Below are positions 18,276 to 27,993 of a stretch of DNA of 64,000 nucleotides, piece by piece. Position 1 is the stretch's first letter. Every line of letters starts with the position of its first letter. The stretch comes from Palsa-504 sp963839095 (lineage in GTDB: Bacteria; Actinomycetota; Actinomycetes; Streptosporangiales; Streptosporangiaceae): the NCBI GenBank assembly GCA_963839095.1, contig CAWIUF010000013.1, forward strand, positions 62,001 to 126,000. Direction: 5' to 3'. Under the pieces are notes generated by a model. The model was given only the letters and a program-made list of their open reading frames with translations, was not told the DNA's origin and did not search any database. The position numbers and the translations under genes are program-made.

Positions 18276-18677
18276 TGGGCCTCACAGTCCAGGCCGCATC
18301 ACGTGACGTGATACTAAGGAGACTGGATATCACGGTAAGTAACCTATCTGGGCTGGGTGAAATCATGCCGAAGGTCTCATCGCCACATCGTGAAACGATT
18401 TCCGTGGCTGGCTGGTTCACCGGAACGCGACGAGGGCGGCTGGGAACCTTCGTGATCTATGAGCGCGCCCTTGATAGGTGAGCGCTGGGATTCCAGAGGT
18501 GGATGAGGATTGCCGGTCCGATGTACTTCATGATCGCGGGCAGTTACGACCGCGTGGAGGCCGGAACTGCCCGCGATCATGAAAATGGGGGGCGGCGAGG
18601 CGTTCACTCACCCGGCCGGCAACCTCGGGCCGCGTTCGATCCTGAGCCTGCCACCGGGCGGCTCAGGGCTGAGCTCA
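18276..18677. other. Intergenic stretch with a palindrome and a strong hairpin
   Basis: No gene was recognised in about 400 bp. Near the effector relic it holds ATCACGTGACGTGAT at 18298-18312, a perfect inverted repeat with a 3-nt centre that could be the operator or promoter of that gene. Further right lies the hairpin at 18527-18583, just beyond the 3' end of the helicase gene. Confidence 0.6.
18527..18583. repeat. Perfect 19-bp inverted repeat, terminator-like
   Basis: TTCATGATCGCGGGCAGTT at 18527-18545 is repeated as its exact reverse complement at 18565-18583 with a 19-nt spacer. It sits about 95 bp past the stop of the helicase gene (minus strand) and could end that transcript and any rightward one. 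The length and perfection are more than a typical terminator, so it may also be a dispersed palindromic repeat unit of this genome. Confidence 0.75.
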
Positions 18678-21600
18678 CTACATTGACGCCGAACGGGGCT
18701 GGTAGCCGCTGCTGCTTAGGCCGAAGCGGGCTCGTTCGGCGGCGGCTAGGTGGGCTTCGGCGAGGACCAGGTCGATGCCGGTCAGGGCGGGGGCTTGACA
18801 GGCGAGGTCGGTCCAGCGGCAGCGCCAGGTGCGCTCGAACGAGCGGCAGGCCTCGTCGCCGCGGGCGGCGATGCGGGCTACCAGGGCCAGTGACGCGGAC
18901 ATGGCGGGGAGCGGGCCCTGGCCGCCGGAGTCGTTCCGGGTCGCGATCCAGCTGGCGGCGCGGTGGTAGGGGGACGCGGCTAGCAGGCGCCGCGCGGAGC
19001 TGACGACGGTGGAGGCGTCCTGGGTGGCGCGGGCCAGCGCGGGGGTGCGGAAGACGTCGGCCGCCAGCTGGCTGGCGGCGTCGGCGCGGGTGGCCGCGTC
19101 GAGCAGCGGCTGCGGGACAACCGAAGGGGATGCGGCGTGGGGGTTTGGGTCGTCGTGGCCGCTGAGGATGGCGGCCAGGGCCGGGCCGCACTGGGCCAGG
19201 GCGGCCTCGATGACGATGGCGGCGGGATCCTCGGCCGGGTAGTCGGGACCGGCGAGGAGGCGGCTGCAGAGCACGGCGGCCGCCGCCGGGACGAGGTCCC
19301 ACAGGCGTTCGGCCGCCTGCATGTCGTCCATCATGACCGGGCGGGCGGCGGCCAGGCCGGTCCTGATCAGGCCGGTGACGCAGGCGGCCGAGTCCAGCCC
19401 GGAGTCGAGGAGACCGGTCAGCGCCAGGCTGGGCTGGGTGGCCAGGGCGGACGAGCAGCGCTCGCGCAGGTCGGCGGGGGCGCCGGTGGCGATCAGGTCG
19501 CCGGCCAGGTGGAGGAGCCGCCACAGGTGCTCGACCCGGCGGGGGCGGACGGGCAGGTCCCGCTCCCCCGCCAGGAACCGGGACAGGGCGTCCTCTTCCA
19601 GGTCGCCGCTGGCCGGCAGGCCGGGGGCAGCGCAGGCGAAGGCGTCCCGGCCGGGCCAGTCGGGCCAGTTCACCGGGGCTGACGGGTCCTCGGCGCGGAG
19701 CAGGACGCGGAGCGGGCCGGCGTCGCGGACCTCGGGTGGGAGCTTGACCACGCCGTCGGCCGGGACCGGGACCACGGCCGGGGCCCGCCAGGGGGCGCGG
19801 TCCAGGTAGAGGGCAACGGCCAGGCCTTCGGTCTGGACGCAGCCGCGGATGGTCAGCTGGCCGGAGGTGATCTCGGCGCCGCTGGCCACCGGGCGGGCCG
19901 AACTTACGAATACGGCGGCGCCCATGGGACCGGCGGGACCATGGGTTCCGCTGGGGCGGCGGGGGTGCGCGGAGCTCATCCGGGCGGCTGGGTTTCGGGG
20001 TAGCGGGGACATGGCGGCGCGTGGAGATGCGGCCGGGCGCCCGGGATCGGCGGGGCTGACGATGACGGGTTCGGTGCCGTTGCCGACGTGAAGGTCGGTG
20101 ACGAGGGGGCGGTCGGCGGGCCCGAGGTCGGGGACGGTGGCGCCTTCGGCGACGAAGATCGAGGTGCGGAGGCTGCGGCCGAGCGGGCCGCGGACCGCGA
20201 TGTCGAACTCGCCGAGGATGGGGCGGGGCAGGCCGTCCCAGATGTCGGCCTCACCGCCTTCGGCCAGCTCGGGGGAGAGCCAGCTCGCGGGAGAGCAGGG
20301 CGGGGCCGCCGGCGGCGGGGCGGATGGTGACGTGCCAGCGGGCGTCGGCGGGGAGCTGGAGGCGCGGGGGTTCTGGGTAGGCGAGCAGGCCGTAGGGGGT
20401 GGACACGCCGGGGAGCGGGGTGCCGGGGAGCAGGCGGGGGCGCGGGTCGCGACGCACGGGGTGAACCGGGGAATGCGGCAGGGCGACGGAGAGAGCTTGC
20501 TCGAGGGAGATCAGGCGGAGGCGCCAGCCGGGCCAGGGGGGCGGGGTCTCGGTGACCGTGCGGATGTCGCCGGTGGTGACCAGGTCGAGGTCGGCGGGGT
20601 GCAGGATCCATACGAGGTCGGGGGGCAGGGGCAGCCGGGCGGGGAGGTGACGGCCGTCCTCGGTAAAGAACAGGAGGGGGTCGGCGGAGGAGACGACGAG
20701 GAGCTCGCTGGCGTGGTCGGAGCCGGCCAGGGTGACGTGGACGGCGCGGACCGGGCGGGGCAGCGAGTGCGTCGCGGGCGGGGCGACCTCGGTGGAGGCG
20801 GCGCAGCGGGCGCGGCTGCGGACCATGACGGGGTCGCCGCCGGCGGATACCTGCCAGGTGGCGATCTCGTCCGGGGGTTCGGCGACGGCGGGGAGGACGA
20901 CGTGGACGGCGGGGGTGTCCGGGTCGAGGGCGAGGCGCGGGGCGGGGGTCGGGCGGAGGGCGGGGACTTCGGCCCGGCGCGACGAGGGACGGCCGGGGCC
21001 CCAGGCGCCGGTTTCCTTGCGGGCGGCGTCGGTGAAGCGGGCGGGGAGGCAGACGCCGGACAGGTCCAGGTCGCGGGCGGCCGGGCGGGAGGTCAGCTGG
21101 TCGAGCAGGTCTAGGCAGCGGTCGGTCAGGTCGAGGGCTTCGTCGGCGCCTTCGGCGAGGAACTGGCGGGCGGGCTCGTCCAGGCCGGCCAGGCGCAGGC
21201 GGCGGCCGGGGGTGGTGGCCCAGGCCAGGAAGTCCTCGGCGGTCAGGGCGGGCTCGAGGCGGCGGCGGCCTCTGAGCAGGCGGAAGAACCGGCTCAGGTC
21301 GAATTCGGGGAAGCCGGCGTCGGGCAGGGCCGGGGCGGCCGGCGGCGGGGCGGACTCACCGGACGGCAGGAACATGCTGGGCTGGCCGGTGCCGGAGACG
21401 TACAGGTGGTCGCGGGCCCGCGTGCAGGCTACGAACAGGACGCAGCGTTCCCGCTGCAGGTCCTGAGTGTGCGCGGCCGAGTCCTCGGTGGCCGGGGTGA
21501 CCGCGGACGGGGCCGGGACCACGCCCTCCTCGACGCCCACGACCGCGACCGCCTGGAACTCCAGGCCCTTCATGGCCTGCATGGTGCCGGCCCGGACGGC

Positions 21601-23491
21601 CTTGGGCTTGCCGCGGCCGCTGAGCGCGACGGTGGCGATCTTGGCCGCCTCCAGCGCCTCGCGCGCCTCGCGCACCAGGGCGGCGGTCCGGGCGGCCACG
21701 CCGATGGCATGCGGCTCGATGCCGGCCGTGATCCAGGATCGAACTCGTTCGGCTAGAAGGTTGAATTCCTCGTCCCGGGTGGCGGCGAGCCTGCGCTGCG
21801 GGCGCGGGCCGTGCATCGGCGAGCGGTAGCCGAGCAGGGAGTCGACCTCGCCGTCGAGACCGGTCACCGGCTCGGTGCCGAGCAGCGGCACGGCCCAGGC
21901 CAGGATCTCGGCGGTGGTCCGGTAGTTCAGCGACAGGCGGCGGCTGCGGCCGCGGACGCTGATCTGCAGGCTGGCCAGGGAGACCCGGTTGTCGTAGACG
22001 CGCTGGTGCGGGTCGGCTGCGATGAACAGGTCGTCCGGGCCGGGCGTGACGGCGGCGCGGAGCAGCCGCCACTGGGACGGGTGCAGGTCCTGGGCCTCGT
22101 CCACCAGGATGTGGCGGTAGCGGGGGGTCTTGCGTCGCGGCCTGCTGGAGCAGCTTGCCGGCCTCGTCGGCCATCTGCAGGTGGGTGGTCTGGCCGGCCG
22201 CGGCGAGTTCCGCGGTGACCTGCTGGGCGGCCTGCCACAGCAGGCTGCGCTGGGCCTTGGTCAGGGGCCGGCCGCGGCCGGTGCGCAGGCAGGTGAGGTA
22301 GGCCTGCTCGGTGCGCAGGTCCTGGGCCAGGATGACCTGCTCCCATTCGTTCTTCAGGAAGGCGGGGGTCAGGGTCAGCCCTTGTTCTTCCGCGGCCTGG
22401 GTCCAGCGGTCGCGGAGCAGGCGCTCGTCGGCGATGACGGGGGTGCCGCGGGCTTCCTTGACCACGCGGTAGGCCAGCCGGTCGACGTTGACGACCTCGA
22501 TTTTGCTGCGGACGGTGCTGTCTTTGACCAGCAGATCGAGCTGGGTGGCGAGGACGTCGGCCAGGTTGCCGTTGAAGGTGGTGACGAGGACGGAGCCGGG
22601 GAGTTCGGCCCGCAGGGCGCGCTCGGCGAGGAAGGCGGCGCGGTGCAGCACCGTCACCGTCTTGCCGGTACCGGGGCCGCCGGTCACCTGGGCGGGTCCG
22701 GCGTAGCTGGTCAGGTAGGCGATCTCGCGCTGGCTGGGGTGCAGGAAGGTGCGCCAGGCGGCGAACGGGTGGGCCAGGATGTGCTGGAGTTCCTCGGGGC
22801 CGGAGACGAACGTGACCTGGCCGGGGGCGCGCTCCATGGCGGAGATCAGGTCGTCGGGGTCGATCGTGGCTGGGGGCGGACCGCCGGGGACGAGGCGGAC
22901 GACCTCGGCCAGGGCCTCGTCCACGGTCATGCCGCCGGCCAGCGCGTGCAGCGCGGCGTACTGGGCGGCCGGAAGGGCTTCGGAGATGGCCTCGAGCTCT
23001 TCGGTGGCGGCCAGGAAGCGGACGGCGGGCAGGAGCTGGGGGTCCACGCCGAGGCGGGCCAGGCCGGCGTCGGTGACGTCTTGGAACAGCTTCGGGGTTT
23101 CGTCTTGCGGCTCTTGCTCCGGCGGGTCGGCGGGCTGGAGGTTCTCGATGGCCTCTTCGTCGCGGACCTCGAGGACGCCCAGGACGCGGTTGACGCTGAA
23201 CCGGTGGCTGGTGGCGTAGGCTTCCGCCTGATCCTGCGGGAGGACCGTGACCAGGCAGTACGTGTCACCGTCGGTCTTGGCGGGGGGCGCCAGGACGATG
23301 CCGCGCCAGCGGTCGTCGACCGGGAGGAGGCGGATCCGGGTGTCGCGGGTGTGCTCCGGCCGGGCCAGGTGCCGGCCGGGCTGGGGGTGCCGGGCGAAGG
23401 TGGAGATGGCGGCGTCGACGGCGAGCTGGACGGGCTTGTCGAGCTTCGCGTACTCGCCTAGGAAGCCTCTCGCGATCGCCAGGCGTGCCAC
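18678..23491 (-). pseudogene. RelE/ParE-like domain fused to SF1 (UvrD-type) helicase and long C-terminal extension, two frameshifts
   Basis: Starts at GTG 23491 behind GGGGGAGG. Residues 1-110 look like a RelE/ParE toxin fold. The SF1 helicase follows: GGPGTGKTVTVLHRAA (motif I), TTFNGNLA (Ia), ILVDEAQDLHPSQW (II), IAADPHQRVYDN (III), LSLNYRTTAEIL (IV), QAMKGLEFQAVAVV (V), LFVACTRARDHLYVS (VI). About 850 residues come after motif VI: a beta-rich part (LVWILHPADLDLVTTG, GPLGRSLRTSIFVAEG) and a helical C-terminal part. One surplus base in the G6 run 22122-22127 and one in the G5 run 20271-20275 split it; correcting both gives about 1,600 aa. The helicase and extension could be two genes in homologues, since the boundary near 21300 is not marked. 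RelE-helicase proteins are known in actinomycetes; the role, perhaps defence or repair, is not established here. Confidence 0.72.
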
Positions 23492-23714
23492 TGGTTAACG
23501 TCCTCCCCCTGCCAGATGTCCGCGAGCTGGCTCAGACCAGAATCGCGATCCTAGACCCGCCGGGCGCCGGGTGGTGTGGGGAAAGTGGGGTTGCGGTGAA
23601 GTGAGGTGATGTGGTGTATATCTCGCGGGTTCGGCCGGCGTGGCGGCTTGGATGCGGGCCGGTTCCGGGGCGCTTCCGGGGCCCTCTTTTCCGGGTCTGG
23701 GCCGGGGTTCCGGG

Positions 23715-24497
23715 TTACCAGGGGACGCGGGAGAGGGTGGTGGTGATGGTGGTCAGGACGAGGTCGGGGTCGCGGAGGGGCGGGAGGTGGTCCAGGCCGG
23801 GGGCGACGGTGAGCTGGCAGCCGGGGATGCGGGCGGCGGCCTGGCGGTTGGAATCGATCAGCGGGGGGTAGTCCAGGTCGCCGACCAGGAGGGACACCGG
23901 GACGTTGATCTCGCCGAGGCGGTCGAGGACGGGCGGGTCCTCCTGCATCAGGTCGCCGGAGGCGAGGTAGGCGCGGGCCGCCGAGCGGAACTGCTCCATG
24001 GCCGCCTCGGTGGGTCCGGCGGCGCCCCAGATGCGCTGGACGAGTCCGGCGATGGCGTCGACGTCGCCGGATTGCATCGCGCGGCCGAACTCGGCTCGGG
24101 GCTCGTCATCGGGTTCGTCGGGCCAGGCGAAGCCCGGGATGCCGGGGCAGAGCAGGACCAGGGCGGACACCCGCGCGGGCTGCTCCAGAGCCAGGGCCAG
24201 CGCCGAGCCGCCGCCCTGGCTGCAGCCCACGATCGCCACGCGGTCCAGGCCGTAGTGGCCGAGCACGGCGATCAGGTCGGTGAGCAGGGTGAACTTCACC
24301 GTCGGGGCGGGCGAGCGGCCGTAGCCGCGGGCGTCGTAGCGGATCACGCGGTACGACTTGGTCAGGGCGGGCAGCAGCGGTTCCCAGATCCGCGAGTCGC
24401 CGACGCCCGGGTGCAGCAGGACGAGCGGCGGGCCGTCGCCGCCGCTGTCATCGGCCCATACCTCGCCGCCGTCAACGGCGATCGTCGTCTCAGCCAT
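23715..24497 (-). CDS. Alpha/beta hydrolase
   Basis: A 260-aa protein. LVLLHPGVGDSRIWEPLL holds the oxyanion HPG, DARGYGRSP follows, the nucleophile is GCSQGG, the acid lies in LLVGDLDYPP and the His in PGLDHLPPLRDPD. There is no export signal. It is close to the 3-oxoadipate enol-lactonase-like branch, but the substrate cannot be read from sequence. It may be transcribed with the dioxygenase gene located 116 nt upstream on the same strand. Confidence 0.85.
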   Translation of the reverse strand: MAETTIAVDGGEVWADDSGGDGPPLVLLHPGVGDSRIWEPLLPALTKSYRVIRYDARGYGRSPAPTVKFTLLTDLIAVLGHYGLDRVAIVGCSQGGGSALALALEQPARVSALVLLCPGIPGFAWPDEPDDEPRAEFGRAMQSGDVDAIAGLVQRIWGAAGPTEAAMEQFRSAARAYLASGDLMQEDPPVLDRLGEINVPVSLLVGDLDYPPLIDSNRQAAARIPGCQLTVAPGLDHLPPLRDPDLVLTTITTTLSRVPW

Positions 24498-24613
24498 GAA
24501 CCCGGACTATCACCGCGCGCCCCGTCATGTCACGGCGTTTTCTGCCGGGGTCATGTAGAGTACGGGCCGCAGCGTTACGAGGTTACCGGTCAGGACCGGC
24601 TTCTCGGCGGAGT

Positions 24614-25372
24614 TCAGCATCCGGCAATGGCCAGCTCGACCGGGCTCAGCGGCGGGACCAGGGGGAATTCGTCGTGCAGGGCCACGCCGGGCTGGGCCAT
24701 GATCCTCGGCTGCCAGCCGGCGTGCGGCCACGACGCGGCGTGGACGAGAAACGGGTGGCAGAGGATGACGTCGCCGGCCCGGCCGGTGGCCAGGGCCGTC
24801 GGCCGGTCCTGGCTGGCCCGCGCGGCCAGGGCGGCCGCCTGCGGGAACGGCAGCCCCTCGTCGCCGGCGGTCGCCAGGGCGCGGGCGGCATCGCGGTGCG
24901 AGCCGGGCCGGACCCGGGTGGGAGCGCTGGCGGCGTCCACGTCGCTGAACAGGTAGAGCGCCAGCAGCCCGCGTCCGCGGGACCGGTGGTTGACCCACCA
25001 GTCGCCGTTCTTCGCGAAGCTGGCCTCGATGTGCCAGCCGGCGTCGCCGGGGTCGGCCGGGCTGGGGAAGCGAACCGGGATCGTGCCGCCGACGCCGCGG
25101 CGGTGCCACCACCGGCCGTCGCCGATCAGCTGGTCGAAGGCCTCCCACAGGACGAGCTGGGTGCCGGCCGCGGCGAACGCCTCGGTTTCGGGGCAGTCGA
25201 TGCGGACGACGGGGTCCCGCCAGGTGGACGGGTCATCGCGGCGGACGCCGCGGTCGCCGAGCTCGGACCAGATCTCGTCCTGGCAGGCCCGCAGGACGCT
25301 GGCGGGCAGCGCGTCGCGGATGGCGACGTATCCGTCCGTGACGAACGAACCGATCTCCGCCTGGCTGAGCAT
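24614..25372 (-). CDS. Phytanoyl-CoA dioxygenase-family (PhyH) Fe(II)/2-oxoglutarate oxygenase
   Basis: A 252-aa PhyH-like protein. It opens with LSQAEIGSFVTDGYVAIRDA, typical of the family. The iron triad is WHIEASF (His-x-Glu rather than His-x-Asp) with the distal His in LCHPFLVHAAS, and PRIMAQPG gives the 2-oxoglutarate-binding Arg. RSRGRGLLALYLFSDVD is the conserved middle strand. It should hydroxylate a small molecule; which one is unknown. Glu in the triad is tolerated in some 2OG oxygenases. Confidence 0.82.
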   Translation of the reverse strand: MLSQAEIGSFVTDGYVAIRDALPASVLRACQDEIWSELGDRGVRRDDPSTWRDPVVRIDCPETEAFAAAGTQLVLWEAFDQLIGDGRWWHRRGVGGTIPVRFPSPADPGDAGWHIEASFAKNGDWWVNHRSRGRGLLALYLFSDVDAASAPTRVRPGSHRDAARALATAGDEGLPFPQAAALAARASQDRPTALATGRAGDVILCHPFLVHAASWPHAGWQPRIMAQPGVALHDEFPLVPPLSPVELAIAGC

Positions 25373-25506
25373 GGTGCCAGGGTGGCATGCGGGCGAAAGC
25401 GGAGGCCACCGAATAAAGCCCGGAATTGACTACAGGATCGGTTCGGGGAGCGTGAAGCCTGCCTCGTTCGGTGTATTGGTCTTGGTTCTTTGAATTTCGG
25501 TTTGGC

Positions 25507-26661
25507 TTATGCCGTGCCGCCGGGGAGCTGGCCGACGAGGAGCTGGCGCATCTGCGCGAGGTGGGTCGCGATGCTCTCCTGCTGCCGGGTGAGGTCTTCG
25601 ACCTCGCGGCGGGCCGCCGACTGGCGGCGCTGGGCATCGGCCTTGACCTCGGCGAGGAGCTGCTCGGCCTGGGCCTTCGCCTGGCTGAGGATCTGGTCGG
25701 CGTTCTCCCCGGCGTTGCTGACCAGCTGCCCGGCGTGCTGGTCGGCGTCCCGGCGGCTCTGGTCGGCCTGCGCGCTGGCCTGGGCCGCGCGGCGCTCCGC
25801 GGTGGAGGCGCGCTCCTCGGCTTCGGACACGAGCTGCTGCGTGGTGGACTGGGCGGTGGCCAGCCGCTCGGCTTCCTGGCGCTGCGTTTCCTCCCGGCGG
25901 GCCGCGACCTGGATCTCGAACTCGGCTTCGGCGTGGGCGCGCTGTGCCTCGCTCTCCTCCGTGATCCGCTGCGCCTGGCTGCGCAGCTCGTCGGCCGCCC
26001 GCTTGGAGGAGGTCAGGATCTCGTCGCGGTCCCGCTTGGCGGTCACCTTGAGCAGGGCTATCTCGCGCTCGGTGCTGGTCCGCAGCTTGGCGATATCGCG
26101 CTCGGCCCCGGCTTGCTTCTCCGCCACCTCGTGGTCGGCCCCGGCGCGGAGCTTGGCCACCTCGCGCTCGGCGGTCGAGGTCAGCTCGTCGGTCTCGCGC
26201 CGCACGGTGGTCTTGATCGAGTCGGCTTCCTGCTCGGCCGCCCCGCGCAGGTCGTCGGTCTCGCGCGTGGCGTTCGCGCGCAGCTCGGCGACCTCGTTCC
26301 CGGCGGCCGCCCGCAACGCGGCCGCGTCAGTCCTGCTCGCATTCTTGATCTCGTCGGCTTCCGAGCGAGCCGCCTGGACCAGCTCGGTCGCCTGCTCCTC
26401 GGCCAGCCGCAGCAGCTGCTCGATCCGGGTGCCGAGGCCGGAATAGGTGGGACGCTCCTGCTCACGGAGCTGGCGCTGGACTTCGGACAGCTCCCGCTGC
26501 ATGGCCTGAGCCTGCTCGCGGTGCTGCCGCCCGTCGGCTTCGATCCGCCGGATGTGCTCGTCGACCTGCTGACGGTCATACCCGCGCATCGCCGTCAAGA
26601 ATTCAACCGGCGGGGCTTCCCCCAGGGAATGCGGCAGCTGAGCGTCAATATCCGATTGCAT
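25507..26661 (-). CDS. DivIVA-like long coiled-coil protein
   Basis: About 384 aa from the ATG at 26661. Residues about 12-40 (PPVEFLTAMRGYDRQQVDEH) are the DivIVA-domain start, where a Gly-Tyr-Asp motif precedes the crossed coiled coil. The rest is an almost unbroken heptad coiled coil, rich in Ala, Glu, Arg and Gln, with about ten repeats of the type R-x-T-D-x-L-x-x-x-A. Such proteins (DivIVA, Scy, FilP relatives) organise polar growth and the cytoskeleton. An ATG 45 nt further up is possible but has weaker context. The upstream gene ends inside its first codons. Confidence 0.8.
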   Translation of the reverse strand: MQSDIDAQLPHSLGEAPPVEFLTAMRGYDRQQVDEHIRRIEADGRQHREQAQAMQRELSEVQRQLREQERPTYSGLGTRIEQLLRLAEEQATELVQAARSEADEIKNASRTDAAALRAAAGNEVAELRANATRETDDLRGAAEQEADSIKTTVRRETDELTSTAEREVAKLRAGADHEVAEKQAGAERDIAKLRTSTEREIALLKVTAKRDRDEILTSSKRAADELRSQAQRITEESEAQRAHAEAEFEIQVAARREETQRQEAERLATAQSTTQQLVSEAEERASTAERRAAQASAQADQSRRDADQHAGQLVSNAGENADQILSQAKAQAEQLLAEVKADAQRRQSAARREVEDLTRQQESIATHLAQMRQLLVGQLPGGTA

Positions 26662-27307
26662 GTGGCCTGACCCTGATAGACGTGTCAACGGGAGTGACAC
26701 GCACACTACTCTTATCGCCCGCTAACGCGCGGGTCAGCTGAGCAGGTGATCCCGGACGCGACGCAGGATGGCGAGGTCGGTGACGATCTCGGCCTGGGGT
26801 TTCGCGCGGGCGCGGGGTATCCGGCGGGGCATGGATTCCGGCGGGGCGGCGGCGGGTTCGGGCGGAGCGGCGGGTCGGCGGCGGAGCGGCGGGTTGGGGC
26901 GGAGCGGCGGTCAGCTCGCACCAGACGACCTTGCCGGGCGGGTCTTCGGTGGGGTACCAGTCCCAGCGGCTGCTCAGGGCGGCGACCAGGAGGACGCCGT
27001 CGGGGGCTTCGGCGCCGGGTTCCCGGGGGGCTCGAGGACCGGGCGGGCGCGGGTCGGCATCGTGGACCTCGATGAGGACCTGGGTGGCGTTGCCGGACAG
27101 GTGCAGGGAGACGACCTGGCCGTCGTGGCCGGCGGTGGCGTTGACCGCGTTGGTGACGAGCTCGGAGACGAGGAGCTCGGCGCTCTCGGCCAGGGAGTTC
27201 AGTCCCCACTCCCACAGCAGGAGCTGGGTGTGCACGCAGGCGCAGGGCACCGCGGTGGGCAGGGCACCGAGTTCGAGGGAACTGCGGAGCGGCCACGGAT
27301 CGCTCAT
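26645..27307 (-). CDS. RsbW-like ATP-binding anti-sigma/serine kinase-fold protein
   Basis: 220 aa from the ATG at 27307. Residues about 1-125 are a GHKL ATPase of the actinomycete regulatory kind: AESAELLVSELVTNAVNATA (N box), LIEVHDADPRPP (G1), DGVLLVAALSSRWDWYP and GKVVWCEL. The remaining 80 residues are Pro/Arg-rich and of low complexity, and extend 17 nt into the next gene, so the true end may be nearer 26870 with a frameshift. These proteins usually bind an anti-sigma antagonist or act as small sensors. The adjacent DivIVA-like gene is downstream on the same strand. Confidence 0.75.
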   Translation of the reverse strand: MSDPWPLRSSLELGALPTAVPCACVHTQLLLWEWGLNSLAESAELLVSELVTNAVNATAGHDGQVVSLHLSGNATQVLIEVHDADPRPPGPRAPREPGAEAPDGVLLVAALSSRWDWYPTEDPPGKVVWCELTAAPPQPAAPPPTRRSARTRRRPAGIHAPPDTPRPRETPGRDRHRPRHPASRPGSPAQLTRALAGDKSSVRVTPVDTSIRVRPHAIGY

Positions 27308-27507
27308 CGCCATAGCATGCACTAACTGTCAGTGATCATGTGACTCTTTTTAGTAATCGGAGCAGCCGGGTCGTTCCAGAATGCGACGTGCATCACACGA
27401 GGAGTCGAGGGCGGCCAGGTTGGCCGGGGTCGGCGGAGGTGCCGACGTCGATCACCGGGCCGAGTCCGGGTGACAGGCATCGTTGTACCGGCCGGCCGAT
27501 TGAATGA

Positions 27508-27906
27508 TCAGCGGGCGAACTTCGCGATGGCGGCGGGGGTGACGGGGGTGAAGAAGTTGACGAGGTTGCCGTCGGGGTCGCGGAAGAGGAGGGACCGGTT
27601 GCCCCAGGGCATCGTGGTGGGCTCCTGGACGAGTTCCCCGACCAGGCCGGCCAGGCTCTGGTGCACGGCGTCCACGTCGTCGACGAGGAACTCGATGATC
27701 ACCGAGTGGTTGTCAGCCGGGCGGGCGGCGCCGGGGGCGAACAGCGGGACGGTGCGGGTGCTGCCGATCGCCAGGGTGGCGTGAGGGGTGCTGAGCTCGG
27801 CGAAGTCCTCGGTGTAGTAGGTCGCCTGCACGCCGGTGGCCTTCTCGTAGAAGCCGGCGAGGCGCGCGACGTCGTCGGTGATGACGCGGATCGAGACGAA
27901 GTCCAT
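27508..27906 (-). CDS. VOC-family (glyoxalase/bleomycin-resistance fold) protein
   Basis: A 132-aa protein with two beta-alpha-beta-beta-beta units: FVSIRVITDDVARLAGFYEK and HSVIIEFLVDDVDAVHQSL, ending in RSLLFRDPDGNLVNFFTPV. The metal-binding Glu appears in the NLVNFF strand region only as Asn, so it may not be a metalloenzyme. It diverges from a WYL-type regulator across an inverted repeat, which indicates that the regulator controls it. Confidence 0.85.
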   Translation of the reverse strand: MDFVSIRVITDDVARLAGFYEKATGVQATYYTEDFAELSTPHATLAIGSTRTVPLFAPGAARPADNHSVIIEFLVDDVDAVHQSLAGLVGELVQEPTTMPWGNRSLLFRDPDGNLVNFFTPVTPAAIAKFAR

Positions 27907-27951
27907 GGTGATCTCCTTTTGTCGTGCGGTTCACCTCGCACGCTACGACCG

Positions 27952-27976
27952 ATACTGGACAGAATCGGTCCGGTAT
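27952..27976. promoter_or_regulatory. Operator between VOC gene and WYL regulator
   Basis: ATACTGGAC at 27952-27960 and GTCCGGTAT at 27968-27976 form an inverted repeat (8 of 9 pairs) with a 7-nt centre. It lies between the divergent starts at 27906 and 27994, 17 nt from the regulator ATG. YafY/WYL-type regulators often sit next to a site of this style. A bound dimer would cover both promoters. Confidence 0.65.
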
Positions 27977-27993
27977 TTTCGCTAGATTTGAGC

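Noticed and set aside
20098..23461. Several long plus-strand frames opposite the helicase
   Set aside because: Gly/Val/Arg-rich complements of the helicase codons with no domain; the minus strand shows all SF1 motifs.
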